Origin: Ascarosepion bandense
Lineage: Eukaryota > Mollusca > Cephalopoda > Sepiida > Sepiidae
DNA: 64,000 nucleotides
Assembly: GCA_037127315.1 (NCBI GenBank)
Contig: JBBBDQ010000419.1
Coordinates: 6,609,501-6,673,500 of the forward strand
Direction of reading: 5' to 3'
Positions within the stretch are counted from its first letter, which is position 1. Each line of letters starts with the position of its first letter. A model generated the notes under the pieces. The model saw only the letters and a list, made by a program, of their open reading frames with translations. It was not told the origin of the DNA and ran no database searches. A program made the position numbers and the translations under genes. Positions 45,163-56,324 of this stretch are shown piece after piece.

Positions 45163-45865
45163 GATGGTGTGTCGTATATAAAAACACTCTTATATGAAGC
45201 CGGCAATCCACTTAAGGACAGCCCAAAATGCCAATTACAGGTGAGGGACTCTAAAATCAAGCAGGTACAGAAATTTAAATACCTAGCAAGTGTTCTAACA
45301 GAAGACGGAAAGTGCGACACTGAGATCCGAAGGCGAATTGGCATGGCGAAAGAAGCATTCCAGAAGTTGAGTGAAGTATTAAGAAACAGGACAATTTCAC
45401 TAGTAACAAAGAGGAGAATACTGCATTGCTATGTGATGTCGGTTATTCAATATGGCAGTGAATGTTGGACAATATCTTCGAAGAAGGAAAACCTTGAAGC
45501 AGCTGAAATGTGGTTCTACAGAAGGATGATGTGGCTATCATGGACCGAGTATATGAGGATTGACGACGTTTTGGAAAGGATGGAAACTAAAAGGAGATTA
45601 ATACTGAGCATCAGGAAGAGACAACTAAAGTTCCTGGGACATGCAATGAGGAAGGAGGGCATGGCGAACCTGTTACTAACAGGCCAGATAGAGGGAAAAA
45701 AGAGACATGGGAAAGCAGCGGATAACATATTTGAAGGACCTGATCAGGTGGATGACGGAACGAGGGTTGCATGATGCAACAGGTGAAAGCGTGCTAAGAG
45801 CCACCAGGGAGAGGGAGATGTGGAAAGCCATGATCGCCTACGTTCTGAAAGGATATGACACATAA
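45163..45865 (+). pseudogene. RTE-like LINE ORF2, C-terminal domain (best copy)
   Basis: An open frame of about 200 residues (45169-45774) reads QKFKYLASVLTEDGKCDTEI, RRRIGMAKEAFQKLSEVLRN, CYVMSVIQYGSECWTISSK, AAEMWFYRRMMWLSWTEYM, RKRQLKFLGHAMRKEGM and LLTGQIEGKKRHGK. A frameshift near 45715 moves the true end into another frame: YLKDLIRWMTERGLHDATGE and WKAMIAYVLKGYDT, stop at 45865. This is the region after the RT in RTE-type non-LTR elements. No RT or endonuclease is upstream, so it is a dead 5'-truncated copy. Confidence 0.82.
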
Positions 45866-46033
45866 AAGAAGAAGAATCCACGTCTGTATCAGCTATCAAA
45901 AGTAAAGCAGAAGGTCCACTCACAGCACGATGTTCTGAGTACAGCAATGCTTAACCGTGCACTGTCGGGTGGGATTGACGATGGATTTGCGACTAACGAA
46001 GTGATGGTTGTTAAATGTTCTCTATCAATCATC

Positions 46034-46960
46034 TGTGATACTGTTATTGTGAACCATCCTGTCATCCCTCGAGAATAGAATGCTCTACTTTATAAAAGAC
46101 GTTAACGAGCGGTCCGAATACGGGAAAGTCTTAGGCATTCGCCTGACTCCTCTATGACACTGTCAGCTCTCTGCTTCCGAGCAGAGAGCACAAACCCAGT
46201 CGTGGTTCCGCCGAAGGGTAGAACCACGACTCGGTAAAAATAGACAGATATATTTTTGGCCCGGCTATATGGCCGGGAATACCCACATTAAAATGACCAT
46301 GTGTCACATCCGGCCTTGCGTGGGAAGGCTAGTAAATACAGAAAGTCTTAGGCATGCGCCTGACTGCTCTATGACACTGTCAGCTCTCTGCCTTCGCGTA
46401 TAGGGTGCTCTCTGCTTCCGAGCAGAGAGCACAAACCCAGTCGTGGTTTCGCCGAAGGGTAGAATCACGACTGGGGAAAAACAGACAGAGATTTTTTTGG
46501 CCCGGCTATATGGCCGGGAATACCCACTATAAAATGACCATGTGCCACATCTGACCTTGCGTGGGAAGGCTAGTAAATACGGAAAGTCTTAGGCATGCGC
46601 CTGACTGCTCTATGACACTGTCAGCACTCTGCTTTCGGGTAGAGGGCGCTTTCTGCTTCCGAGCAGAGAGCACAAACCCAGTCGTGGTTCCACCGAAGGG
46701 TAGAACAACGACTGAGGAAAAATAGACAGACATTTTTTGGTCTGGCTATATGGCCGGGAATACTCACTATAAAATGACCATGTGTCACATCTGGCCTTGC
46801 GTGGGAAGACTAGTAAATACAGGAAAGTCTTAGGCGAAGGCATTCACTATTCGATAGTCTATTCCGCTCTCACCCGTGGCTTGCCTATATATGTATTATT
46901 GTTAATTGTATCTTAGTACAATAAATCTGTATTTCTTATTCCTGGTGTGGAGTTCCATTC
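46034..46960 (+). other. LTR-like region with three hairpin-rich tandem units
   Basis: A TATAAAA box at 46091 and an AATAAA signal at 46920 bracket three tandem units whose GAAAGTCTTAGGC starts lie at 46124, 46341, 46582 and 46823 (spacing 217, 241, 241). Each unit holds three hairpins (see separate finding). This looks like a solo LTR whose R region expanded, but neither end nor target duplication could be fixed and no gag/pol is near. A non-coding RNA gene is an alternative. Confidence 0.45.
46124..46822 (+). repeat. Tandem 217/241 bp hairpin units
   Basis: Unit 1 lacks a 24 bp segment present in units 2 and 3, which carries a second CTCTCTGC run. In unit 1 the hairpins are GCTCTCTGC/GCAGAGAGC (46166-46189), AGTCGTGGTTC/GAACCACGACT (46198-46231) and CCCGGC/GCCGGG (46260-46277). 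Confidence 0.9.
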
Positions 46961-47029
46961 TTCAACTGATCCTTTTATACTCTATTCCTTTTCGGGATAT
47001 ATCAGATACCCTTTCCTGCCTTCAATCAG

Positions 47030-47364
47030 CATGACTAAAACCCGTAAGAGTGACTCGTTGTTCCCTCCTGGGTTAACATCATCAGATGACTTTAAGTGTA
47101 AAGACTACATTGAATTCATTGGTAGGTCAGCTGCTAAGAAAGTTGGTTTACTATGTCGTGATAGAAAATTTTTCTCTTTAGAATTTATCATATAACATCT
47201 ACCATTCGCCAATGCTGAGAACATTACAGCCACATATGGTCCGGTGCTTCTGCTATATATCTAGATATTCTTGATAAAACCTAAAAAAGAATCAGTAATA
47301 TTATTAACTCTTACGTTAGTCTCGTCTTCTGTCATTTTCCCACCGCCGCGCAGTTCCTTCTTTA
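47030..47364 (+). mobile_element. Jockey/CR1-like LINE fragment, 5' part
   Basis: Decayed SADLKWNDYIE.IGRSAAKKV, GLLCRDRKFF and a weak IRQC region, then IQ.ISN. Interrupted at 47365 by a SINE; the ORF resumes at 47660. Confidence 0.7.
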
Positions 47365-47659
47365 TCAGTCAGTCAGGTCTCATACGTGATATACGCATGG
47401 GCGATCATGTCTCGAAAGAGACATGACTGACTGAGCTGAAGATTTTCTCGCAGTATGTTGCCATTACTTTCTGAAGTAGACTGGCTGCCAACCAAGGCTT
47501 TAGAATCCAATCTGTCCTGCGATTTTACTTATAGCTGGAGGGAAGAGACGGATCACAACGATGTTTGAGCGTAAGTGAATGCAAAAAATTCAACTAGAAT
47601 TTGAACTCGGCTTTCCGATTTCTCGTTCCAAGTCGATATCCACTGCATCACAACGCACA
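47365..47659 (-). mobile_element. tRNA-derived SINE inserted in a LINE
   Basis: Minus copy. TCCTTCTTT on the left (about 47355-47363) recurs on the right (about 47660-47668): a probable 9 bp target-site duplication. Confidence 0.88.
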
Positions 47660-48360
47660 TCCTTCTTTGTACCTTTCCTATAAATACTTTCATGGTATTT
47701 GTTCGGGTAATCTCTTCGCTATTGTACCTCTAGTTTATGAATTTAAACCCAATCTTAAATTAGTAGCAATGACTCGTCACTTTATACCTTTTCTATAAAT
47801 ACTTTCATGTGAAATGTTCAGGTAAGCTCTTCGCTATTCTATCCATACTTTGTGAATTTAAGCCAAGACATAAATTAGGTTCGGGTAATCTCTTCGCTAT
47901 TGTACCTTTTGTATCTCTTCGCTATTGTACCTCTAGTTTATGAATTTAAACCCAATTTTAAATTAGCAACAATGTCTCGTCACTTTATACCTTTTCTATA
48001 AATACTTTCATGTGAAATGTTCAGGTAAGCTCTTCGCTATTCTATCCATACTTTGTGAATTTAAGCCAAGACATAAATTAGCAACAATGTCTTATCACTT
48101 TACTGTTAAGTTGGCTAGATGCAATCGTATGTTCTATGCTAACGCTCTCTTTTCTTGTCCCTCTCGCTTGTTGAATTTCTGTCCGGTTTCATGCTCTCTG
48201 GCCAAATTTGTTCTTCACAAATTTAAATGCAATCTAGACCGTTATCTGCTGTCTTTCCAATTACTTTTCTATCGTTCTCGATTCTTCATAATGCTTCTGT
48301 TTTCTAATTCTTTCTCATCCAGTTACGCCTTATGCTCTAGTTGCTTTACCTTCTTCCATT
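47660..48360 (+). mobile_element. Jockey/CR1-like LINE fragment, 3' part, with local duplication
   Basis: Continues with FLYKYFHGICSGNLFAIVP, then two or three partly duplicated stretches (47700-47880 and 47879-48080) repeating GGTAATCTCTTCGCTATTG and TTTATACCTTTTCTATAAA. It then runs on as FTVKLARCNRMFYANALFSC, PSRLLNF and HKFKCNLDRYLLSF, the family's C-terminus. Confidence 0.75.
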
Positions 48361-49009
48361 AAGTAAATTCGAGTAAAAAAAACATTTACTTGGTTTGGAG
48401 AGAGAAAAATTTTGTTCGTTAATATTTGAGTCTATAAGCATTTGTTTTGTTGAAAGGTAAACATTTCTCAATTATAATTGAGTCTTTAATTATTTACGTG
48501 GTTCAAAGATATGTAAATAATGGTCATTTTTATTTGAGTCTGTAAGTATTTACTTGGTTTGTGAATAGGCAAATAATTTATTTTAGTCCGTAAGTACTTA
48601 CTTGTTATATAGAGAGGACGCTGATATTCGTCTATATCACAGCCTAGGAACCTTTACCTGCTTCCTTTATAGGTAAATGTTTGTTGTCTGTGTTTTCATC
48701 AGTTAAACTCCATATTAATACGTTGTGTTGATTTTTTATGCGTTAGTAAATACTAACTATTAAGGTGGATATACAGTATCTTAATAGTAATAATTTAATA
48801 TTAAAGGCCTGTGTATTGTTATACGTCCTACTTTGGAACAAATGTGATCATTTATTGCGGTGGTTCTTAACTGGGCTACATATAGTCTTTGGTGTCCATG
48901 TAACATGACTGTGGGTCGTCTACACAATAGCAAATTAGGAGTAATATTTTAGTGATCCATAAAGTAATTTCACTACGGAATAAGTGAGAATTGGAGTTTC
49001 TACCTTAAT
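48361..49009. other. No gene seen
   Basis: AT-rich; GTAAGTATTTACTTGGTTTG-like phrases recur at 48380, 48495, 48545 and 48590, which suggests a degenerate 50 bp repeat. Confidence 0.4.
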
Positions 49010-49267
49010 TTCCGCCATATTGCAATACTAAAAACAGAAAAACAACTCTAAAACGAGCAGAAAACGTAATCAAGTGATGTAAGTTGGCGTCCTTTTCACT
49101 CAACCGGATGTTTTGGCTGCAAAACTTGAATAAAAACTTTCCGCCATATTGCAATACTAAAAACAGAAAAACAACTCTAAAACGAGCAGAAAACGTAATC
49201 AAGTGATGTAAGTTGGCGTCCTTTTCACTCAACCGGATGTTTTGGCTGCAAAAGTTGAATAAAAACT
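49010..49267 (+). repeat. 129 bp tandem duplication
   Basis: Two copies (49010-49138 and 49139-49267) starting TTCCGCCATATTGCAATAC, nearly identical (AACTTG versus AAGTTG near the end). Confidence 0.95.
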
Positions 49268-49729
49268 GAGAAGGAAATAAAAACGTCGGATTACATAGAT
49301 AAAGAAAAATGATACAATGATTATAATTTAATATATAAATTAATTTAATATAAAATATAAGTAAAATATTAATAATAAAATTAATTTAATACATAAATTA
49401 TATGGTGCCCTATCTATAAGAATGAACTCTTGCTCCGTCAATAAATACTAACCTGCGTGACTTCCAGGGAGGCAGCTGAGAGGCAGTCGTATGCAGTCGT
49501 GAGGCAATAGTGAGGCAGTCGAGACGCTGCGTAACTATACAGTTCAGACGTACACTTCTATCTGTTGACTACTAACACTCGTATTTGTATATATGTACTG
49601 TTATTCTAATACACTAATTAAACCTACATTCTTGTTTAGTGCGTCTTTCTTCCTGGCCCTAACAGGCCACAACAAGAAGCATTGTACATCTGGGAAGGTT
49701 TAACAGTATACTTTATTATATGCTAGATG
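49268..49729. other. Unassigned; possible LTR remnant
   Basis: AT-rich to 49400. Then comes a GC-richer stretch with AGGCAGTCGT-type short repeats (49480-49530), followed by TGTTATTCTAATACACTAAT and a TCTTCCTGGCCC end, loosely like an LTR 3' half. No coding region supports this. Confidence 0.25.
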
Positions 49730-50140
49730 GAATCAGACGAGAAAATTTTCCTGGCCCTACACAGTGAACAGACCTTCCTAGCAGCAGATTTAGCTAAGGA
49801 TTCAATATAGTCATTCCACTTGAGGTCGGCTGAGAGAGTTAGGACGAGCAGGCGCAGTGTTTTGCTTTCAGGGAGACTAGCTGCTGCATGCTGATGGGGT
49901 GGGGGTAGGAGCAATTGTCTATGGTGGTTAAAGGATAGCAGCTTCGTTTTGGAAACATTGAAATTTACGAGCCATTTCTTACCTCAGTCCACCACAGATT
50001 GGAGGTTATTTTCAAGACCAGCAGCGAGGTTTGCTTTGTCAGCTTCGGCAGATTTCTTATCGACGCTGGAGTAAATTGTGGTGTAGTCAGCGTAGATGCC
50101 TACTTGAGATCTGATTACATCAGAAAGATTAGAAAATTTA
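49730..50140 (-). mobile_element. Jockey/CR1-like LINE, internal fragment
   Basis: Minus frames: QVGIYADYTTIYSSVDKK, LAAGLENNLQSVVD, then WLVNFNVSKTKLL, SLPESKTLRLLVLTLSADLK and WNDYIESLAKSAARKVCSLC. The catalytic YADD reads YADY, so the second aspartate is lost. Both ends truncated. Confidence 0.85.
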
Positions 50141-51630
50141 GTTGTGCAATACAAGTTTATTTTCATAAAATGATTTTTCTTAAAATTAAAGCATATACAT
50201 TTACTAATTCTATAATACAATTCGTAAACTTATTTATTAGTAAAAAATAAAATAATATTTTTTTAATCGAGTGGCTATATAGTTCCAGCAAAAGAAAAAA
50301 TTAAATGTAGGGGAAAAATAGTAAATACTCTATTTAATAAAATAAAATATCAATATAAATTAATTGTTATGGTAATAGACTTGATATTGTGAAAAGGGAT
50401 GATATTCAACTATCATTGACATTAATGGAGCCGAATATGAACCTCAGCTATCTCATTAAATAAAACTGCACTTTTTTTAATTTATTAATTCCTCACATAT
50501 TTTAAAATGGTTTATCATGAATTAATTTACTACTGCACATAAATGTTCCATAAAACTTAGTTGTTAAACACAATTTTATTTTTATTAAATCAAGTTTAAC
50601 TTCGAATTAAAGGATATTATATAATTACTATTTCCATAATACAATTCGTAAACTTATCTATTAGTAAAAAAACAAAATAAGCTTTTTTTTCTCATCGAAA
50701 GGTTATGGAAGATTCACAAAAAGAAAAAATAGTAAAAAAGAAAACAGTCGTCCTTGGGTAAAAAAAAAAGAAGTAAGAAGCATATGATTTAATCTAATCA
50801 AGTTATATTATCTATACGTTTATACTTGTGCAAATTGAAACACGTATTAAGGGTGTTGCAATTTTGTCAACCGTCAACGTAGAATCAATTATATTTACAT
50901 CACTTAGAGTAAAACTTGTTTTGCATATAATTATATCGAGTTAGTAAGCAAAATCTGACCAATAAAAAATTGATTCGTCAAAGTAGTTTCTTAGTAAGGC
51001 CACAGGATGTCAGGGAGGTGATCAGGCGTTAATAATATCAGATATGGTAACCACTTTCCAACCAGTGAAGCGGTAAAATCCCGAAGCTAATAACCGATGC
51101 TATTTTTAACCATGAACTGTTTTGAATATATATTAATGCCTCAATTGTTGTGCCTTTTCTTTGCTTTCATGAATACCAACAAAACTGAAATGAAAGATTC
51201 TCGTTCATAAGGATATTTCTTAGCGATTATTTGGTCAGTCGTCGTTAACAAGAGGGACAATATTAACTTTGGTGAAATATTTGCCGCTTTCAACATGAAA
51301 GCGACAAAAGATGAAAGAGCGTGAAAAATGTCATCTGTAAAGAGAGTATGAAATGTTGACCACGTGGAGTCATTGGCAGAAATATTTACACCTTTTCGAT
51401 AAGCTTTATCGAGGAAAGTCAAATTGGCGATCGGAGGTCACATTCCGGTCGACTCAGGCTCGATAACAAAATTAGTAAATAGATATGAACAAGTGGAATT
51501 AGATATATAAGAACAGGGTAATTGTATATATCCATAGAAGCAATTTGGAAGACTGTGTGAAACCAGAATTGTTGACAGTCAGTGGGATACTGATAGAAAG
51601 AAATTTAAGGCGAGCAGGCTTTGTGCAGAC
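50141..51630. other. Mostly AT-rich; one unassigned frame
   Basis: AATACAATTCGTAAACTTAT(C)TATTAGTAAAAAA occurs twice (about 50215 and 50640), marking a diverged 425 bp direct repeat. A minus-strand frame at 51141-51422 (93 codons, no stop) has varied composition including a Leu-rich segment, but I recognise no family and call it hypothetical at best. Confidence 0.4.
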
Positions 51631-51909
51631 GCGCGTTGTAGCGCAATGGATATCGGCTCGGAACGAGAAATCGGAGAACCGAGTTCGAATTCCACTTCAA
51701 ATTCATTTCGCACAAATACTCTTGGGAAAGATATTAATTCATCTCTTCTCTCTCCATGAATTTAATAGCAGAACAGATTGGCTTCTATAACTCTGGTTTG
51801 CAACCAGTCTACCACAGAAAGTGGAAGATTGTTTGCAAACTATTGCGGGGAAATCTTTTAAGACATGATCGTCCAAGCGTGTATCACGTATGACATTTAA
51901 CTGACTGAC
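51631..51909 (+). mobile_element. tRNA-derived SINE
   Basis: Plus copy from GCGCGTTGTAGCGCAATGG to the tail TTAACTGACTGAC. Some internal deletion. Confidence 0.88.
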
Positions 51910-51946
51910 CGAGTCTTTGTAATAAAGTGCTCAATATAAAAGAAAA

Positions 51947-52170
51947 AGCCCCTGAAGAGTGACCGGAAAAATTCGCTTACCAAATTCTGGAGTTGGGATA
52001 TTGAAAGTAAAATCAATCAGCTAAGTGACAACCTTTTATTCATATTACTTATATAATGATAGAGCATTAATAAAAGGTTGTCACTTAGCTGATTGATGTT
52101 ACGTTCAGCATACCGACTACATAGTTTCGTAGGTGGATTTTTCCGTTCACGCTTCAGGGGCTTTTTCCAA
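51947..52170. repeat. Nested inverted repeat with perfect 29 bp stem
   Basis: Outer arms: GAAAAAGCCCCTGAAG...GGAAAAAT near 51947-51990 and its complement near 52133-52170. Inner arms: ATCAATCAGCTAAGTGACAA then CCTTTTATT (about 52013-52041) and its exact reverse complement (about 52069-52097) around a 28-base loop. It sits just 3' of the PLE reverse transcriptase on minus, where the PLE terminal region should be. Confidence 0.85.
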
Positions 52171-52960
52171 TTTACTTTTAATATTTCCAAATTTTTTACT
52201 TTTATATGTATGTGAATTGTGTGGATTTATGATGGTGTGCGTATTAGAATTAGACTCTTTCTCAACCGTGAACCTCATGGCTGGATAAAGACCATTAAGG
52301 AAAGAGGGAAAATGATCAGCCTCAACTTCGTTATTTAAGAAACAAAAAGGATCTTTAACGTATCGACAATATAGTTGAGGACGAAGTGCACTACAACGTA
52401 TTCTCTCCTCATGAAAGCCCACGAAAATATTAACCAGTGAAGGACGCAAAGGAAAGCCCATAGAACCTCCGTCAATCTATCGATACATGATATTATCAAA
52501 ACTAAATTCAACAGTGAACGTGACCAATTTCATCAATTCAACAAATACCGATTCAGGAATACTTAGAGGAGACCAGGAACTGTGATAAAGCAAGTCACAG
52601 CAAATATTAATTGTCTCCAAAAGCGGGACACAAGTAAATAGAGAACGCACATCGAATGAACACATGAAGTGGCCAGAAGAAGACCAATTTGGGATACGGT
52701 CAACAAAAGAAAACGAATCCTTTATACTTAAGTGTTGCAACACAGGTTCCAAAAATAAAAAAAAGCCATTTGGTGACTTTATGTTGGGCTGATCCTATCA
52801 TTGAAAGAATGGCTCTTAACAGTAACCCATCCTTGTGGATTTCTGGTAGCCCATATAAACGGGCTCGAATTGACCTTGACGGTCAAATTTCATCTGAAAT
52901 TACCCGAGAAAGAACCCCACGTTCAAATGATTCCCATGTTCAAATGAAAAAAATGAATTT
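52130..52960 (-). pseudogene. Penelope-like element reverse transcriptase, broken
   Basis: Minus frames in order: RARLYGLPEIHKDGLLLRAI and LSMIGSAQHKVTKW (near 52880-52770), IKDSFSFVDRIPNW, CSFDVRSLFTCVPLLETINI (palm motif A, Asp present), SIPESVFVELMKLVTFTVEF, MGFPLRPSLVNIFVGFHEER, LYCRYVKDPFCFLNN (palm motif C) and FTVEKESNSN. Order and wording fit Penelope-like RTs, where motif C is YVDD; here it is YVKD, so a catalytic aspartate is lost. Frameshifts near 52755 and 52470. The GIY-YIG domain is not seen downstream; a palindrome takes its place. Confidence 0.82.
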
Positions 52961-53104
52961 TAATATATCTATATCTATATTCGTTTGAATATTAATTTTA
53001 ATAGATACTTGTATTTGGGTAGATAGTCTATTTTTAATTAAATACTATATTTATATATATCTACCAGCCTGAATATTTTTGAGAAATTTAATTAGGAAAA
53101 CATG

Positions 53105-53150
53105 CGTCATTCGGCAGGATTCGAACCTGTGACCCCTAATAACACAGGTT
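53105..53150 (-). other. tRNA-like T-arm remnant
   Basis: On minus it reads AGGGGTCACAGGTTCGAATCC then TGCCGAATGACG, a good box B/T-arm. Where the D-arm half should be there is a TA/GT microsatellite. Probably the truncated head of a tRNA-derived SINE. Confidence 0.45.
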
Positions 53151-53151
53151 A

Positions 53152-53152
<1 letters not shown>

Positions 53153-53228
<76 letters not shown>
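53153..53228. repeat. (TA)n then (GT)n
   Basis: TA to 53177, then about 50 bp of GT. Confidence 0.95.
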
Positions 53229-54127
53229 TATTACTAAACGTTATCATAGTGGATAGTTGAATTTGAAATAGACGTCTCATTTTTTTTGCTTTCAACAGTA
53301 TCTATTACGTATACAAGTATTACGTATAGACTAAACATTAAAAAACTGATAGACCACGTATGCTTTTATGCTTATAATATGTATATTTAATATGCCATTT
53401 ATGAAAATTCGAGATAAACAAACACAACAACATCAGATTCCTTGTGTTAGCCAAGTATAAAGTGTTATCCAAGATATTTTTTATTTAATTGACATGTGGG
53501 AGTACGGTAAAGCTTTTGAAAATGCCAAAATTTTCGGCACATTCTGTAATCATCTTCGGTCATTTTTATCGAATATTTTTTAAAAAACTTGGCTTAATTT
53601 CAAATCCCGTGGCCTCAGTGTGAGAATCAACAATTTCTTTTCATTTTCGTCTCTCCCTCCGATCAAATGACGCCGACTATAAGTGAAGTATGTTTCATTG
53701 AATTTGACGAACAATGACAATTTTATAATGTCTCTCTCCAGTTTTTCTAATATGAGGCCTAAAAGAGTATACAAACTGTGTCCATAGAGATTAATATCCT
53801 AAGCGCTTTCGGCCAACTCGTTAGGCGTTGCCAAAGGTGTTGTTGCTATTATATATTTTTCTTTTTCTTGTGTTCATAATTCAAGTTGTGTTTTCTAGAA
53901 ATCAAGAGGACTCAGAACAGTACCAAGTCATAATTAGTAATGATCGTCGTTTACTTAGCTTAGTTTGGCGCAAGTCTGCAAATTTTGTCCACTCAGTATG
54001 GATCAAGCTCATTAAGTAGTAATTATGGTCATTTACAAAGCATAGCTTAGCAAATAATTTCTATTGGAAAACGCTACTTTTCATCTCAACCCCCTAGATA
54101 TGAACAAACAGAGATAGCAATGAAAAT
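53229..54127. other. No gene recognised
   Basis: AT-rich spacer. The minus frame at 53580-53774 is unassigned. Confidence 0.35.
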
Positions 54128-54440
54128 CACACTCCACCCACATCTATTGAACAGGTGAAGAGGCTCATCCCTTGTTTCCTGTTTAGGATGCGGTTTTCGT
54201 TTTCTCTTTTCTAATCTTCTCACTTTGTCTTTTTTTTTTTCAATTGGAGTAGATAGACTAAACTATCGCCCGGTTCACACTCCACCCACATCTATTGAAC
54301 AGGTGAATAGGCTCATCCCTTATTTCCTGTTTAGGATGCGGTTTCCGGTTTTCTCTTTTCCAATCTCTTCACTCTTATGTAGCCCCCTGCACATCAGTGG
54401 TGTTACCGCCTTGCTCGGGGTGATATGATTAAAAAAAAAA
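54128..54440 (+). mobile_element. Tandem short element with LINE-type 3' tail (2 units)
   Basis: A partial unit (54128-54239) and a complete unit (54240-54440) of the family at 26770. Ends TATGTAGCCCCCTGCACATC, CCTTGCTCGGGGTGATATGA and poly-A. Confidence 0.75.
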
Positions 54441-54769
54441 CTTTTTTATAATTATTCTCACCCTGTACAAAGCCCGGGAGCTACTCGCAGGAGATGGTTA
54501 CGTTAAGATGCAGTTTATACATATAGGAGGGAGAGATAATAGTTAACCCTAGACTTAAACAGGTTAAGATTGTAGTGATCGAGGAAGTATCCTCTTGGGA
54601 GTTCGTGTCACAGAGCATTGGTTCGTGGGACGAGGTTGTTCGAGTGGGACTGATTTCTCATGGAATACCCAGGGAATGTGGGTGGTTTGCAATACTATAA
54701 ATAGCACGGAGGTTTCCGAGCTGGGAAGGTTGCCAACGAATGTAGCTCGTCTTAGCATTTTTCCTGGAA
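54441..54769. other. No gene seen
   Basis: Spacer possibly including decayed LINE sequence; nothing firm. Confidence 0.35.
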
Positions 54770-55097
54770 GTAGCAATTCTCGCACTGCTCGCTTGTGGAA
54801 TTCCCTTCCGTATACTTGCTTCCCTGACAGCTAAAATCTTCAAGAATTTAAATGCAAGGTCAATTGCCATATCCTATCTCTTTGAATCGTATCCTTTCCC
54901 TGATAACCCTTGTATCATGTTCTTCTCCCTTTCCACTCTACTCTCATACAGCTTTCCTCACCATCAGTGTTCTCATTCCTTCTCTTAACCATTCTCTGAC
55001 AACCCCTGTAACTTGTTCCTCTTTCTCACCACTATCCTCTTATGTAACCCCCTGTGCACCAGTGGCAGTACTGCCTTGCTTGAGGTGAAATGATTAT
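54770..55097 (+). mobile_element. Jockey/CR1-like LINE, 3' end
   Basis: SNSRTARLWNSLPYTCFPDS, then FKCKVNCHILSL-like, then the 3' UTR with TTATGTAACCCCCTGTGCAC and CCTTGCTTGAGGTGAAATGA. The tail is followed by a GA microsatellite. Confidence 0.8.

Positions 55098-55144
<47 letters not shown>
55096..55144. repeat. (GA)n microsatellite
   Basis: About 48 bp of AG on the end of the preceding LINE. Confidence 0.95.
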
Positions 55145-55146
<2 letters not shown>

Positions 55147-55480
55147 TGTTTGGTTTGGAAGGTGGAAAATAATTCGTCTCTCTAAAGGACTCGGAGACGT
55201 ATTTCAGCTCTATCGAGACTGGAAAGTGAGGGTTGGACAACTCCTGCACTAATATGAAAACAGGATTTCATTTTTGGCCTGATCGGGCTCTTGCAAAGTT
55301 AGATAGCATGAGGAGTCAAGTACTTACCGGAGCGGTAGAGGGAGCCGAGCATCATATGTCAGAGTTCCCCTTGAAATCAGTGTTGAGTTTAAGACTCCAC
55401 TAGATTTTCAAGGCACAGAGCCTTCCTGGGGGGACATCCGTTCAGCGTAACTGGCGGTTTGTTCTGAGTTCGAGTGGCGA
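55145..55480 (+). repeat. Dispersed repeat, copy 1
   Basis: Shares GGCTGGAAAGTGAG-type and GAGGAGTCA(A/T)GTACTT phrases with 59750-60340 in the same order. No coding capacity seen; class unknown. Confidence 0.5.
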
Positions 55481-55484
55481 TGTT

Positions 55485-55495
55485 AACATACTGAA

Positions 55496-55526
<31 letters not shown>

Positions 55527-55556
55527 TAAACAGACTGGAATAGATAGATATATACA
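55485..55556 (-). repeat. TATC composite with CAGTCTG interrupter, minus
   Basis: On minus reads TATC units, ATTCCAGTCTGTTTATATC, TATC units: the same composite as 1289-2332 in miniature. Confidence 0.85.
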
Positions 55557-56284
55557 AGTTTTAAACAACACTAAACTATAATTATTACGGAGTGAATATG
55601 TAGGCAGAGTAATACTGAAAACGCAAAAATCACATTAAGATAGATAAAAAAAACAGATTCAAAATAGATGTCCAATAGCAATGAAGAGAATAAAGAGCAT
55701 AGCGAGTAATGAGAAAAAATGAGATTTGAACGAGAGCTGGAAAGAGAAAGCCGATAGACAAGAGGGATAAAAACGGCGAGATAAAAAAAGAGAGTAAATG
55801 TAAGGGAGAGAGAACGCGAACAATGAAGAGAAAACGCAGGCTATTATGTAGAAGCCACAATACTCAAATTATAAGGCGTAAGAAACGGGCATCCAGAATT
55901 ATTAGTTCTGTTATTAAGCTGATATTATTAGTGATGAGAGCAGTAATTTTAACTTCAATGCATTCACCGGTACCTTCAACTGTTCCATTACCACAATCTA
56001 TTCCACCCGCAGTTTCCAAGTTTACAACTATAATAATTCTACGACTGGTGGCAACTCTTGATCCCGTTCTCAGGAGAGGTCGTTTTCCTTTTTACTTTTT
56101 GCTATCTTTCAAACTTCGTTCCGACTCTTCCCCAACTGTGTGCCTAAAATAACTTTGATTGACTAAATCTGCCATGATGAGCAATGTCGTCCTGCGCCCG
56201 GTTTGCCCGGTGACAGCGGGTGTAGCTGCGTATACAAGAATGGGTGCTGCGCGGGAAGTGACGAACAGAAACAAAGAGGTGGAG
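55557..56284. other. GA-rich then unassigned
   Basis: GA-rich to 55830. A plus-strand frame at 55823-56152 is open for 109 codons but has no recognised family. Confidence 0.35.
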
Positions 56285-56287
56285 ATC

Positions 56288-56324
<37 letters not shown>

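Noticed and set aside
51141..51422. 93-codon minus-strand frame as a host gene
   Set aside because: No recognised motif, no splice or neighbour support; kept only as unassigned.
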